Shown here: positions 25,201 through 35,285 of the stretch, in pieces
Position numbering within the stretch: position 1 is the stretch's first letter
Layout: each line of letters starts with the position of its first letter
From: Paramixta manurensis
GTDB lineage: Bacteria > Pseudomonadota > Gammaproteobacteria > Enterobacterales > Enterobacteriaceae
Direction of reading: 5' to 3'
NCBI RefSeq assembly: GCF_013285385.1
Contig: NZ_CP054212.1
Location: forward strand, 1,488,001 to 1,552,000
DNA length: 64,000 bases
Position numbers and translations under genes: made by a program
The notes under the pieces: generated by a model
Seen by the model: the letters and a program-made list of their open reading frames with translations, nothing else
Database searches by the model: none
Told to the model about the DNA's origin: nothing

Positions 25201-28008
25201 ATGCAGAACAGCGCGATGAAGCCCTGGCTGGACTCCTCCTGGCTGGCCGGCGCGAACCAATCTTACATAGAGCAACTCTATGAGGATTTTCTAACCGATC
25301 CTGACTCTGTTGATGCTGCGTGGCGTTCTTTGTTCCAGCAGCTTCCTGGCACTGGGGTTAGACCTGAACAGTTCCACTCAACGACGCGTGAATATTTCCG
25401 CCGCCTGGCGAAAGATGCCACGCGTTATGCCGCATCAGTCGGCGATCCTGAGACCAACTCCCGGCAAGTTAAAGTTCTCCAGTTGATCAACGCCTTTCGT
25501 TTTCGCGGCCATCAACATGCAAACCTCGATCCGCTAGGCCTGTGGAAACAGGAAACGGTACCGGATCTTGACCCTGCGTTCCACGGCTTAACCGAGGCGG
25601 ATTTCCAGGAAAGCTTTAACGTGGGATCTTTTGCCATCGGTAAAGAAACCATGAAGCTCGGCGATCTCTACGCCGCGCTGAAGCAAACCTATTGCGGATC
25701 GATCGGCGCAGAGTATATGCACATTACTAACACCGAAGAAAAACGCTGGCTGCAACAGCGGATCGAATCGGTGGTAGGGCACGCCTCTTTTACCGCTGAA
25801 GAGAAGAAAGGTTTCCTAAAAGAACTGACGGCAGCGGAAGGTCTTGAGCGTTATCTCGGCGCGAAATTCCCTGGTGCGAAACGCTTCTCGCTTGAGGGCG
25901 GCGATGCGCTGGTGCCGATGCTACGCGAAATGATTCGCCATGCCGGTAAAAGCGGTACGCGTGAAGTGGTGCTGGGTATGGCGCACCGCGGGCGTTTAAA
26001 CGTCCTGATCAACGTACTGGGTAAAAAGCCGCAGGATCTGTTCGACGAATTCTCCGGTAAACATAAAGAGCACCTCGGTACCGGTGATGTGAAGTACCAC
26101 ATGGGCTTCTCATCGGATGTTGAAACCGAAGGCGGAATGGTTCACCTGGCGCTGGCGTTTAACCCCTCGCACCTGGAAATCGTCAGCCCGGTGGTCATGG
26201 GATCGGTGCGTGCGCGTCTCGATCGCCTGGACGAACCGAGCAGTAATAAAGTCTTACCGATCACTATTCATGGCGATGCGGCCGTCACCGGCCAGGGCGT
26301 GGTGCAGGAAACCCTGAACATGTCGCAGGCGCGTGGTTATGAGGTAGGCGGTACGGTACGTATTGTTATCAATAACCAAATTGGTTTTACCACCTCGAAC
26401 CCGCGTGATGCGCGTTCGACTCAGTACTGTACCGATATCGGTAAAATGGTACTGGCGCCAATCTTCCACGTTAATGCGGATGATCCGGAAGCGGTAGCAT
26501 TCGTAACGCGCCTGGCGCTGGATTTCCGTAATACCTTTAAACGTGATGTCTTTATCGATCTGGTGTGTTATCGCCGTCATGGTCATAACGAGGCGGATGA
26601 GCCAAGTGCGACCCAGCCAGTGATGTACCAGAAAATTAAAAAACATCCGACGCCGCGTAAAATTTACGCCGATAAACTGGAAGCGGAAAAGATTGCCAGC
26701 CTGGAAGACTCAACCGAGATGGTTAACCTGTATCGCGATGCGCTGGATGCGGGCGAATGCGTGGTGCCGGAATGGCGTCCGATGAGTCTGCACTCCTTCA
26801 CCTGGTCGCCTTATCTTAACCACGAGTGGGATGAGAGCTACCCGGAAACCATTGATAAAAAACGGTTGCAGGAGCTGGCTAAGCGCATCAGTCACGTACC
26901 GGAAACGGTTGAAATCCAGGCCCGTGTCGCGAAAATTTATAGCGACCGCGCCGAAATGGCAGAGGGGAATAAACTGTTCGACTGGGGCGCGGCGGAGAAC
27001 CTTGCTTACGCGACGCTGGTTGATGAAGGCATTCCGTGCCGCTTGTCTGGCGAAGATATGGGGCGCGGTACCTTCTTCCATCGCCATGCGGTTATCCACA
27101 ATCAGGCTAACGGCTCCACTTACACCCCGTTACAGCATGTACATAACGGCCAGGGTGTGTTCAAAGTGTGGGATTCGGTACTGTCTGAAGAAGCGGTTCT
27201 GGCTTTCGAATACGGTTACGCGACGGCTGAGCCTCGCACGCTGACCATTTGGGAAGCACAATTTGGCGACTTCGCGAACGGCGCGCAAGTGGTGATTGAT
27301 CAGTTCATCAGCTCTGGCGAGCAGAAATGGGGCCGTATGTGTGGCCTGGTAATGTTACTGCCGCACGGCTATGAAGGTCAGGGGCCGGAGCACTCATCGG
27401 CGCGTCTGGAACGTTATCTGCAACTTTGCGCAGAGCAAAACATGCAGGTTTGTGTCCCATCAACGCCCGCGCAGGTTTACCACATGCTGCGTCGTCAGGC
27501 GCTGCGTGGTATGCGCCGTCCGTTGGTGGTCATGTCGCCGAAATCATTGCTGCGCCACCCGCTGGCGGTTTCATCGCTGGATGAGCTGGCGGAAGGTAGC
27601 TTTAGGCCTGCGATCGGCGAGGTTGACTCACTTGATCCGCAAGGCGTGAAACGTGTTGTACTTTGTTCCGGCAAAGTCTATTACGATTTATTGGAACAAC
27701 GCCGTAAGAATGAACAGACCGATGTTGCCATCGTACGTATTGAGCAGCTTTATCCGTTCCCGCACAAAGCCGTGCAGGAAGTATTGCAGCCCTACGCGCA
27801 CGTGCATGACTTCGTCTGGTGCCAGGAAGAGCCGCTGAATCAGGGCGCCTGGTATTGTAGTCAGCACCACTTCCGCGAAGTGGTTCCCTTTGGTGCCTCT
27901 TTACGCTACGCCGGTCGTCCGGCCTCCGCTTCACCCGCGGTGGGCTATATGTCCGTTCACCAGCAACAGCAAAAAGACCTGGTTAATGACGCGCTGAACG
28001 TTGATTAA
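25201..28008 (+). CDS. sucA: 2-oxoglutarate dehydrogenase E1 component
   Basis: Thiamine-diphosphate enzyme that decarboxylates 2-oxoglutarate and passes the succinyl group to the lipoyl arm of SucB. It has 935 residues (E. coli 933). The N-terminal segment binds E2 (MKPWLDSSWLAGANQSYIE). The substrate and TPP regions include MAHRGRLNVL and the GDAAVTGQGVVQE stretch. It follows sdhB in the same direction and is read together with sucB. Confidence 0.97.
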   Translation: MQNSAMKPWLDSSWLAGANQSYIEQLYEDFLTDPDSVDAAWRSLFQQLPGTGVRPEQFHSTTREYFRRLAKDATRYAASVGDPETNSRQVKVLQLINAFRFRGHQHANLDPLGLWKQETVPDLDPAFHGLTEADFQESFNVGSFAIGKETMKLGDLYAALKQTYCGSIGAEYMHITNTEEKRWLQQRIESVVGHASFTAEEKKGFLKELTAAEGLERYLGAKFPGAKRFSLEGGDALVPMLREMIRHAGKSGTREVVLGMAHRGRLNVLINVLGKKPQDLFDEFSGKHKEHLGTGDVKYHMGFSSDVETEGGMVHLALAFNPSHLEIVSPVVMGSVRARLDRLDEPSSNKVLPITIHGDAAVTGQGVVQETLNMSQARGYEVGGTVRIVINNQIGFTTSNPRDARSTQYCTDIGKMVLAPIFHVNADDPEAVAFVTRLALDFRNTFKRDVFIDLVCYRRHGHNEADEPSATQPVMYQKIKKHPTPRKIYADKLEAEKIASLEDSTEMVNLYRDALDAGECVVPEWRPMSLHSFTWSPYLNHEWDESYPETIDKKRLQELAKRISHVPETVEIQARVAKIYSDRAEMAEGNKLFDWGAAENLAYATLVDEGIPCRLSGEDMGRGTFFHRHAVIHNQANGSTYTPLQHVHNGQGVFKVWDSVLSEEAVLAFEYGYATAEPRTLTIWEAQFGDFANGAQVVIDQFISSGEQKWGRMCGLVMLLPHGYEGQGPEHSSARLERYLQLCAEQNMQVCVPSTPAQVYHMLRRQALRGMRRPLVVMSPKSLLRHPLAVSSLDELAEGSFRPAIGEVDSLDPQGVKRVVLCSGKVYYDLLEQRRKNEQTDVAIVRIEQLYPFPHKAVQEVLQPYAHVHDFVWCQEEPLNQGAWYCSQHHFREVVPFGASLRYAGRPASASPAVGYMSVHQQQQKDLVNDALNVD

Positions 28009-28023
28009 ATTAAAGGATAGATA

Positions 28024-29247
28024 ATGAGTAACGTAGATATTCTCGTTCCCGACCTGCCTGAATCTGTTGCCGATGCGACCGTGGCAACCTGGCATAAAAA
28101 ACCAGGCGATGCGGTAAGCCGCGATGAAGTTCTGGTTGAAATTGAGACCGATAAAGTGGTGCTGGAAGTGCCTGCCTCCGCCGATGGTATTCTTGAAGCG
28201 GTGTTAGAAGATGAAGGTGCGACGGTGACCTCTCGCCAGGTATTGGGGCGTTTGAAAGAGGGCAACAGCGGTGGCAAAGAAGCCGCAGCCAAGCCTGAAG
28301 TGAAAGAGTCTACGCCTGCACAGCGCCAATCCGCTTCGTTGGAAGAAGAGAGCAATGACGCGTTAAGCCCGGCCATCCGTCGCCTGATCGCGGAGCATGA
28401 TTTAGATGTTTCCGCCATTAAGGGGAGCGGCGTAGGCGGACGTATTACGCGTGAAGATGTTGAAAAACATCTGGCGAAAAAACCAGAAGAGAAAAAAGCT
28501 GAGCCGCAATCACAGAGCGCGGCGCAATCTGCACCTGCACTGGGTAATCGCAGTGAAAAACGTGTGCCGATGACGCGTCTGCGTAAGCGCGTGGCAGAGC
28601 GTCTGCTGGAAGCGAAAAACAGCACCGCGATGCTGACCACCTTCAACGAAGTGAATATGAAGCCGATTATGGAACTGCGTAAGCAGTACGGCGATGCTTT
28701 CGAGAAGCGTCACGGCGTGCGCCTCGGCTTTATGTCCTTCTACATTAAAGCGGTCGTCGAAGCGCTGAAGCGTTTCCCGGAAGTGAATGCGTCAATTGAT
28801 GGCGAAGATGTGGTTTACCACAACTACTTCGATGTCAGCATCGCGGTTTCTACGCCGCGCGGTCTGGTGACGCCAGTGCTGAAAGATGTGGATGCGCTGA
28901 GCATGGCTGACATTGAGAAGAAAATTAAGGAACTGGCGGTGAAAGGGCGCGACGGTAAATTGACCGTTGATGAACTGACCGGCGGTAACTTTACCATCAC
29001 CAACGGCGGCGTGTTCGGTTCACTGATGTCGACACCGATCATTAACCCACCGCAGAGTGCCATCCTCGGTATGCATGCGATTAAAGATCGTCCGATGGCA
29101 GTCAATGGCCAAGTGGTCATTCTGCCGATGATGTATCTGGCGCTCTCTTATGATCACCGTTTGATTGATGGCCGCGAATCCGTGGGCTATCTGGTGGCGG
29201 TGAAAGAGATGCTGGAAGATCCGGCGCGTCTGCTGCTGGACGTTTAA
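28024..29247 (+). CDS. sucB: Dihydrolipoyl succinyltransferase (E2 of 2-oxoglutarate dehydrogenase)
   Basis: Core E2 subunit, 407 residues. Order: N-terminal lipoyl domain with the lipoylated Lys in ETDKVVLEVPA (about residue 44), an Ala/Pro/Lys-rich linker, the peripheral subunit-binding domain (SPAIRRLIAEH, about 116–150), and the catalytic acyltransferase domain ending with the active-site SYDHRLIDGRE. It starts 15 bp after sucA. Confidence 0.97.
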   Translation: MSNVDILVPDLPESVADATVATWHKKPGDAVSRDEVLVEIETDKVVLEVPASADGILEAVLEDEGATVTSRQVLGRLKEGNSGGKEAAAKPEVKESTPAQRQSASLEEESNDALSPAIRRLIAEHDLDVSAIKGSGVGGRITREDVEKHLAKKPEEKKAEPQSQSAAQSAPALGNRSEKRVPMTRLRKRVAERLLEAKNSTAMLTTFNEVNMKPIMELRKQYGDAFEKRHGVRLGFMSFYIKAVVEALKRFPEVNASIDGEDVVYHNYFDVSIAVSTPRGLVTPVLKDVDALSMADIEKKIKELAVKGRDGKLTVDELTGGNFTITNGGVFGSLMSTPIINPPQSAILGMHAIKDRPMAVNGQVVILPMMYLALSYDHRLIDGRESVGYLVAVKEMLEDPARLLLDV

Positions 29248-29313
29248 TCTCGTCGGGCACGGTATATACCGTGCCTGTTTTTACTCTTTTCAGACCTGAA
29301 TGGATAGAACATC

Positions 29314-30480
29314 ATGAACTTACACGAGTACCAGGCGAAACAACTGTTTGCACGGTATGGCTTACCGGCACCTACTGGTTACGCCTGCACCACGCCACGT
29401 GAAGCGGAAGAAGCTGCCTCTAAAATCGGCGCAGGCCCGTGGGTGGTGAAATGTCAGGTTCATGCCGGAGGCCGTGGTAAAGCGGGCGGTGTGAAAGTGG
29501 TTAACAGCAAAGAAGATATCCGCGCGTTTGCTGAAAACTGGTTGGGTAAAAAACTGGTTACCTATCAAACTGATGCTGGCGGTCAGCCGGTGAATCAGAT
29601 TCTGGTTGAAGCGGCAACGGATATTGATAAAGAGCTGTATCTCGGCGCAGTGGTTGATCGCAGCAGCCGTCGCGTGGTGTTTATGGCTTCAACCGAAGGC
29701 GGCGTGGAAATTGAAAAGGTAGCGGAAGAGACGCCGCACCTGATCCACAAAATGGCGCTTGATCCCCTGACCGGGCCGCAGCCTTATCAAGGGCGTGAAT
29801 TAGCCTTTAAATTGGGGCTGACAGGTAAGCAAGTAAACCAGTTCACTAAGATCTTTATGGGCCTGGCGACCTTATTCCTTGAGCGTGACCTGGCGTTGGT
29901 TGAGATTAACCCGCTGGTGATCACCAAGCAGGGCGACTTAGTGTGCCTCGACGGCAAACTGGGTGCGGACGGTAATGCGATGTTCCGCCAGCCGGAACTG
30001 CGTGAAATGCGCGATCCGAGCCAGGAAGATGCGCGTGAAGCGCACGCGGCACAGTGGGAACTGAACTATGTAGCGCTGGAAGGCAATATCGGTTGTATGG
30101 TGAACGGCGCGGGTCTGGCGATGGGTACCATGGATATCGTTAAGCTTAACGGCGGCCAGCCAGCGAACTTCCTCGACGTGGGCGGCGGCGCAACCAAAGA
30201 GCGCGTAACCGAAGCGTTCAAGATCATTCTTTCCGACGAGGCGGTAAAAGCCGTTTTCGTTAACATTTTTGGCGGTATCGTCCGCTGCGATCTGATCGCG
30301 GATGGCATCATCGGTGCGGTAGCCGAAGTGGGTGTCAACGTACCGGTAGTGGTACGTCTGGAAGGTAACAACGCTGAGCTGGGCGCACAGAAACTGGCGG
30401 ACAGCGGTTTGAACATTATTGCGGCAACTAGCCTGACAGACGCGGCACAACGCGTTGTTGCCGCAGCGGAGGGTAAATAA
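29314..30480 (+). CDS. sucC: Succinyl-CoA synthetase beta subunit
   Basis: ADP-forming subunit that binds nucleotide (ATP-grasp, N-terminal half) and contributes to the CoA site. It has 388 residues as in E. coli and starts MNLHEYQAKQLFARYG. The conserved GGGATKERVTEAF and FGGIVRCDLIA segments are present. Its stop overlaps the ATG of sucD. Confidence 0.97.
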   Translation: MNLHEYQAKQLFARYGLPAPTGYACTTPREAEEAASKIGAGPWVVKCQVHAGGRGKAGGVKVVNSKEDIRAFAENWLGKKLVTYQTDAGGQPVNQILVEAATDIDKELYLGAVVDRSSRRVVFMASTEGGVEIEKVAEETPHLIHKMALDPLTGPQPYQGRELAFKLGLTGKQVNQFTKIFMGLATLFLERDLALVEINPLVITKQGDLVCLDGKLGADGNAMFRQPELREMRDPSQEDAREAHAAQWELNYVALEGNIGCMVNGAGLAMGTMDIVKLNGGQPANFLDVGGGATKERVTEAFKIILSDEAVKAVFVNIFGGIVRCDLIADGIIGAVAEVGVNVPVVVRLEGNNAELGAQKLADSGLNIIAATSLTDAAQRVVAAAEGK

Positions 30481-31355
30481 TGTCCATTTTGATCGACAAA
30501 AACACCAAAGTCATTTGCCAGGGTTTTACCGGCGGACAGGGGACTTTCCACTCTGAGCAGGCACTGGCCTATGGTACGCAGTTGGTTGGCGGCGTAACGC
30601 CAGGCAAAGGCGGCACGACTCATCTGGGCCTGCCAGTGTTTAACACCGTGCGTGAAGCGGTAGAAGCCACTGGCGCAACCGCTTCGGTTATCTATGTTCC
30701 CGCGCCATTCTGTAAAGACGGCATCTTGGAAGCGATCGATGCGGGCATTAAATTAATCATCACCATTACCGAAGGTATCCCGACGCTGGATATGCTGACG
30801 GTAAAAGTGAAGCTGGATGAAGCTGGCGTGCGGATGATTGGCCCTAACTGTCCAGGCGTAATCACCCCTGGCGAGTGTAAAATTGGCATCATGCCGGGTC
30901 ATATCCATCAGCCTGGCCGCATCGGTATCGTTTCGCGTTCCGGTACGCTGACCTATGAAGCGGTTAAACAAACCACCGATATTGGCTACGGCCAGTCAAC
31001 CTGTGTTGGTATCGGCGGTGACCCGATTCCGGGTTCCAACTTTATTGATATCCTGAAAATGTTCCAGGACGACCCGCAGACGGAAGCGATCGTGATGATC
31101 GGTGAAATCGGCGGTAGTGCCGAGGAAGAAGCGGCGACCTTTATTAAAGAGCACGTGACTAAACCGGTTGTCGGTTATATCGCGGGCGTTACGGCGCCAA
31201 AAGGTAAACGCATGGGGCATGCGGGCGCCATCATCGCCGGTGGTAAAGGGACTGCCGATGAGAAATTCGCCGCGCTGGAAGCCGCAGGTGTGAAAACAGT
31301 TCGTAGCCTTGCAGACATTGGCGACGCGGTAAAAGCGGTATTACCTCAAAAATAA
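30480..31355 (+). CDS. sucD: Succinyl-CoA synthetase alpha subunit
   Basis: A 291-residue CoA-binding subunit that carries the phosphohistidine intermediate. The CoA-binding Rossmann region is near QGFTGGQGTFHSEQA, and the catalytic His lies in KRMGHAGAIIAGG (about 246). It is translationally coupled to sucC. A strong terminator follows within 30 bp. In E. coli the small RNA SdhX is cut from this 3' UTR; a counterpart is possible but not recognised here. Confidence 0.97.
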   Translation: MSILIDKNTKVICQGFTGGQGTFHSEQALAYGTQLVGGVTPGKGGTTHLGLPVFNTVREAVEATGATASVIYVPAPFCKDGILEAIDAGIKLIITITEGIPTLDMLTVKVKLDEAGVRMIGPNCPGVITPGECKIGIMPGHIHQPGRIGIVSRSGTLTYEAVKQTTDIGYGQSTCVGIGGDPIPGSNFIDILKMFQDDPQTEAIVMIGEIGGSAEEEAATFIKEHVTKPVVGYIAGVTAPKGKRMGHAGAIIAGGKGTADEKFAALEAAGVKTVRSLADIGDAVKAVLPQK

Positions 31356-31382
31356 TACTGTGTCTGACAATCTCGACATATT

Positions 31383-31406
31383 GGCCACTTTCGAGTGGCC
31401 TTTTTT
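31383..31406 (+). terminator. Terminator of the sdh-suc operon
   Basis: GGCCACT-TTCG-AGTGGCC followed by six T residues, 28 bp after the sucD stop. Confidence 0.93.
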
Positions 31407-31732
31407 ATGCCCAAAAGGGAGGAAACATGAGCCGGAGGCGGTGCCGCAGGTAAAATAGAAAATTCACGCTATCCTTTAAAAATCGATGTTAAAAGTAATG
31501 CTGATAATGGTGAATGAGTTGTAAAATCCAAGAGGCTTAATATACCAACGCTATAAAAAGAAATTTATCATCGATAATTAAACTAACTGGAAATTTAACG
31601 CTAAAATTGGCCTTGTTTTGTCTCGCAGGTTAATTGATATGAGTTTATTTAACTCGATTGGTTTTTTAACTACGTGATTAATACATATATTTAACAATAC
31701 ATTCACCAATAATGGTTTTGATTGCCATAGAG

Positions 31733-31746
31733 TTAACATAGATCAA
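31733..31746. promoter_or_regulatory. Candidate FNR box upstream of cydA (distal)
   Basis: TTAAC-N4-ATCAA agrees with 8 of 10 conserved bases of the FNR consensus TTGAT-N4-ATCAA. It is part of the 770-bp A/T-rich gap between sucD and cydA (31356–32125), which carries no supported gene. E. coli cydAB is controlled by FNR and ArcA from a similarly long upstream region. Confidence 0.45.
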
Positions 31747-31803
31747 TAAAAATCGCTTTATAACTGACGGCAGCGCTGGAAAACTTCCGAAAATCCTTTT
31801 AAA

Positions 31804-31817
31804 TTGTTCTATATCAA
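31804..31817. promoter_or_regulatory. Candidate FNR box upstream of cydA (proximal)
   Basis: TTGTT-N4-ATCAA agrees with 9 of 10 conserved bases of the FNR consensus, 71 bp downstream of the distal site and about 310 bp before the cydA start. Confidence 0.5.
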
Positions 31818-32125
31818 TTTAATGCCTGAGGCTGATTTTAGTAAGAAGTCGATTTATTGATGGAAATGTATTAGCGGTCACGCAAAGGTTGTTTCCCGTT
31901 ATTGAATGACGGCGTATTATAATGGCGTTCTTTCCTGAGTTTTTATTTAACGTATTTGTTACATGCGGATGCTGTCGTGGTTGCGATGTCGGTTTTATTC
32001 GCCTGCGCAGTAATAACGGGAACACTGTCGGTGGTGTTTATTAGATATTAGTCATCATTTCGCTCGGCGTTTTGTCAGGCGCGAGTTGCTGGCTAAGGTC
32101 TTTTTGTGAGGAGCAAGGGGTCAAG

Positions 32126-33694
32126 ATGTTTGATATTGTCGAACTGTCGCGCTTACAGTTTGCTCTGACTGCGATGTACCATTTCCTTTTCGTCCCCTTA
32201 ACGCTGGGTATGGCGTTTTTGTTGGCGATTATGGAAACCGTGTATGTCCTGTCGGGTAAACAAATTTATAAAGATATGACCAAGTTCTGGGGCAAGTTGT
32301 TTGGTATCAACTTTGCGCTGGGCGTGGCCACTGGCCTGACCATGGAGTTCCAGTTCGGAACCAACTGGTCTTACTATTCACACTATGTTGGCGATATTTT
32401 CGGTGCGCCGCTGGCGATTGAAGGATTAATGGCGTTCTTCCTTGAATCCACTTTCGTCGGTTTATTTTTCTTTGGTTGGGATCGCCTCAGTAAAGTTCAG
32501 CATATGGCTGTAACCTGGCTGGTGGCACTCGGTTCGAACCTCTCCGCGTTGTGGATCCTGGTCGCCAATGGCTGGATGCAAAACCCGATTGCTGCCGACT
32601 TCAATTTTGAAACCATGCGTATGGAGATGGTGAGCTTCTCCGAACTGGTATTAAACCCTGTAGCGCAGGTGAAATTTGTTCATACCGTCGCGGCAGGTTA
32701 CACCACCGGCGCAATGTTTATTCTCGGAATCAGCGCGTATTATTTGTTGCGCGGGCGTGACATCGCCTTTGCCAAACGTTCTTTCGCTATCGCGGCGAGC
32801 TTTGGTATGGCGGCAGTGTTGTCAGTTATTGTACTGGGTGATGAATCCGGTTATGAAATTGGCGACGTACAAAAAACCAAACTGGCGGCAATTGAAGCCG
32901 AGTGGGAAACGCAGCCGGCCCCGGCGGCTTTCACCCTGTTTGGTGTGCCGGATCAGGAAAAGCAGGAAAATAAATATGCGATACAAATTCCTTACCTGCT
33001 GGGCTTGATTGCGACGCGTTCGGTTGACACGCCGGTAACCGGTTTGAAAGAGCTGCTGGCTCAGCATGAGGTGCGTATCCGTAATGGGATGAAAGCCTAC
33101 CAATTGCTGGAAGAGTTGCGTTCCGGGAATAAAGATCCCGCGGTACGTAATGCCTTTAATAACAGTAAGCATGACTTGGGTTATGGCCTGTTACTGAAGC
33201 GCTATACGCCGAAGGTTTATGATGCAACGGAAGCGCAAATTCAATTGGCAACCAAAGATTCCATTCCGCGCGTGGCGCCGCTCTATTTCGCTTTCCGCAT
33301 CATGGTGCTCGGCGGAGCGCTGCTATTCCTGATTATCGGCCTCTCGTTCTGGAGCGTGATTCGCAATCGTATCGGTAAAAACCGCTGGTTACTCAAAGCC
33401 GCGCTGTATGGCATTCCATTACCGTGGATCGCGATCGAAGCCGGGTGGTTTGTGGCGGAATATGGCCGTCAACCGTGGGCGGTGGGCGAGGTGTTGCCAA
33501 CCGCGGTGGCGAACTCGTCACTGACCGCGGGCGATCTGCTGTTCTCAATGGGGCTAATTTGCGGTCTGTACACGCTGTTCCTGGTTGCGGAAATGTACCT
33601 GATGTTCAAGTTTGCGCGCCTTGGCCCGAGCAGCCTGAAAACCGGACGCTATCACTATGAGCAGTCAACGGTTTCATCACAGCCGGTGCGGTAA
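32126..33694 (+). CDS. cydA: Cytochrome bd-I ubiquinol oxidase subunit I
   Basis: Quinol-oxidising subunit of the high-affinity terminal oxidase used at low oxygen. The ATG at 32126 gives 522 residues as in E. coli (MFDIVELSRLQFALTAMYH); an upstream in-frame start at 32072 is inside the leader and lacks family support. Heme ligands fit the His near residue 19, a His near 186 and a later Met. The Q loop lies around 250–330 between membrane helices. Confidence 0.96.
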   Translation: MFDIVELSRLQFALTAMYHFLFVPLTLGMAFLLAIMETVYVLSGKQIYKDMTKFWGKLFGINFALGVATGLTMEFQFGTNWSYYSHYVGDIFGAPLAIEGLMAFFLESTFVGLFFFGWDRLSKVQHMAVTWLVALGSNLSALWILVANGWMQNPIAADFNFETMRMEMVSFSELVLNPVAQVKFVHTVAAGYTTGAMFILGISAYYLLRGRDIAFAKRSFAIAASFGMAAVLSVIVLGDESGYEIGDVQKTKLAAIEAEWETQPAPAAFTLFGVPDQEKQENKYAIQIPYLLGLIATRSVDTPVTGLKELLAQHEVRIRNGMKAYQLLEELRSGNKDPAVRNAFNNSKHDLGYGLLLKRYTPKVYDATEAQIQLATKDSIPRVAPLYFAFRIMVLGGALLFLIIGLSFWSVIRNRIGKNRWLLKAALYGIPLPWIAIEAGWFVAEYGRQPWAVGEVLPTAVANSSLTAGDLLFSMGLICGLYTLFLVAEMYLMFKFARLGPSSLKTGRYHYEQSTVSSQPVR

Positions 33695-33706
33695 AGGAGT
33701 CGACAA

Positions 33707-34846
33707 ATGTTAGATTACGAAGTATTGCGCTTTATTTGGTGGCTACTGATCGGCATCTTGCTGATTGGGTTCGCGGTTACCGACGGTTTTGATATGGGCG
33801 TTGGCATGTTATCGCGCATTCTGGGCCGCAATGATACCGAACGCCGCATCATGATTAACAGTATCGCACCGCACTGGGACGGTAACCAGGTGTGGCTGAT
33901 CACCGCTGGCGGCGCGTTGTTTGCCGCCTGGCCGATGGTGTATGCCGCCGCGTTTTCCGGCTTCTATGTGGCGATGATTTTGGTATTGGCGTCACTGTTC
34001 TTCCGCCCGGTCGGTTTCGACTATCGTTCTAAGATTGAGGATATGCGCTGGCGCGGAATGTGGGATTGGGGCATCTTTATTGGTAGCCTGGTGCCGCCGT
34101 TGGTGATTGGTGTGGCCTTTGGCAACCTGTTGCAGGGCGTTCCTTTCCATGCTGATGAATATTTACGCCTGTTCTATACCGGTAATTTCTTCCAGTTACT
34201 GAACCCGTTTGGTCTGCTGGCGGGTGTGGTTAGCCTGACGATGATCATTGCCCAAGGCGCTACCTATCTGCAAATGCGTACCACCGGTGAGTTGCATCTT
34301 CGTTCACGCACCGCCGCGCAGATTGCCGCGTTAGTCATGATGGTCTGTTTCGTGCTGGCGGGTATTTGGGTGATGTATGGTATCGACGGTTATGTCGTGA
34401 CCTCGGCGTTGGATCACCATGCGGCGTCTAACCCTTTGGCGAAAGAAGTCACTCGTCAGGCGGGCGCATGGCTGGTGAACTTTAACCAGACGCCAGTGTT
34501 GTGGGTCATCCCGGCGCTGGGGGTGTTGTTCCCGCTATTAACCGTGCTGTTCTCCCGGCTGGAAAAAGGGGGCTGGGCGTTTGTCAGTTCCTCATTAACG
34601 CTGGCTTGCGTAATTTTGACTGCGGGCGTCGCCATGTTCCCGTTCATTATGCCGTCAAGTACCGTACCTAACGTAAGCCTAACCATGTGGGATGCGACCT
34701 CGAGCGCCATGACGTTGAAGTTGATGACTTTTGTCGCGATCGTTTTCGTGCCGATTATTCTGGCGTACACCAGTTGGTGTTACTACAAAATGTTCGGTCG
34801 CATTACTAAAGAGCAGATCGAAAGTAGCTCGCACTCACTCTATTAA
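33707..34846 (+). CDS. cydB: Cytochrome bd-I ubiquinol oxidase subunit II
   Basis: A 379-residue multi-helix membrane subunit, the same length as E. coli CydB. The N terminus MLDYEVLRFIWWLLIG and the segment TDGFDMGVGML are typical of the family. It starts 12 bp after cydA and is followed after 14 bp by cydX. Confidence 0.97.
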   Translation: MLDYEVLRFIWWLLIGILLIGFAVTDGFDMGVGMLSRILGRNDTERRIMINSIAPHWDGNQVWLITAGGALFAAWPMVYAAAFSGFYVAMILVLASLFFRPVGFDYRSKIEDMRWRGMWDWGIFIGSLVPPLVIGVAFGNLLQGVPFHADEYLRLFYTGNFFQLLNPFGLLAGVVSLTMIIAQGATYLQMRTTGELHLRSRTAAQIAALVMMVCFVLAGIWVMYGIDGYVVTSALDHHAASNPLAKEVTRQAGAWLVNFNQTPVLWVIPALGVLFPLLTVLFSRLEKGGWAFVSSSLTLACVILTAGVAMFPFIMPSSTVPNVSLTMWDATSSAMTLKLMTFVAIVFVPIILAYTSWCYYKMFGRITKEQIESSSHSLY

Positions 34847-34860
34847 TAAGGAGCTGAACA

Positions 34861-34974
34861 ATGTGGTATTTTGCCTGGATTCTTGGAACGCTCCTTGCCT
34901 GCGCTTTCGGTATTGTTACCGCGCTGGCGATTGAGCAAGTGGAAGCGAGTGCCGACCTGAAAGAAAAACCGTAA
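34861..34974 (+). CDS. cydX: Cytochrome bd-I accessory subunit CydX
   Basis: A 37-residue single-helix protein, MWYFAWILGTLLAC... with a short acidic/basic tail, needed for stability and activity of cytochrome bd-I in E. coli. A clear AAGGAG ribosome-binding site precedes it. The stop overlaps the ybgE ATG by one base (TAATG). Confidence 0.95.
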   Translation: MWYFAWILGTLLACAFGIVTALAIEQVEASADLKEKP

Positions 34975-35273
34975 TGCAGCCGTTGATCTCTTGGCTATAT
35001 GCGGTGATGGATAAGGGCCCGTTAAGGGCTCTTACCTTACTGATGGCGTTACTGTTGGCGGGGTGTATGTTTTGGGAACCCGCACGCTTTGCGGCGAAAA
35101 CCGGCCCACTGAATATTTGGCAAGCATTGGTAATGATGTGGGCAGTGTGTGCTGGCGTAATTCATGGCGTAGGTTTTCGCCTGCGTCGCATTCGCTGGCA
35201 GGCTTTTTTTGCGCCGCTTCCGGCAGCGATTATCCTTGTCTGCGGCCTTGGTTTTTGGTTTCACGCTGCATAA
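34974..35273 (+). CDS. ybgE: Cyd operon membrane protein YbgE
   Basis: A 99-residue protein with about three hydrophobic helices, coupled to cydX by a one-base overlap. It corresponds to E. coli YbgE, the fourth gene of cydABX-ybgE. Its function is not established; a link with the bd oxidase is inferred from conserved context. Confidence 0.9.
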   Translation: MQPLISWLYAVMDKGPLRALTLLMALLLAGCMFWEPARFAAKTGPLNIWQALVMMWAVCAGVIHGVGFRLRRIRWQAFFAPLPAAIILVCGLGFWFHAA

Positions 35274-35285
35274 TCCTTTCTGATA

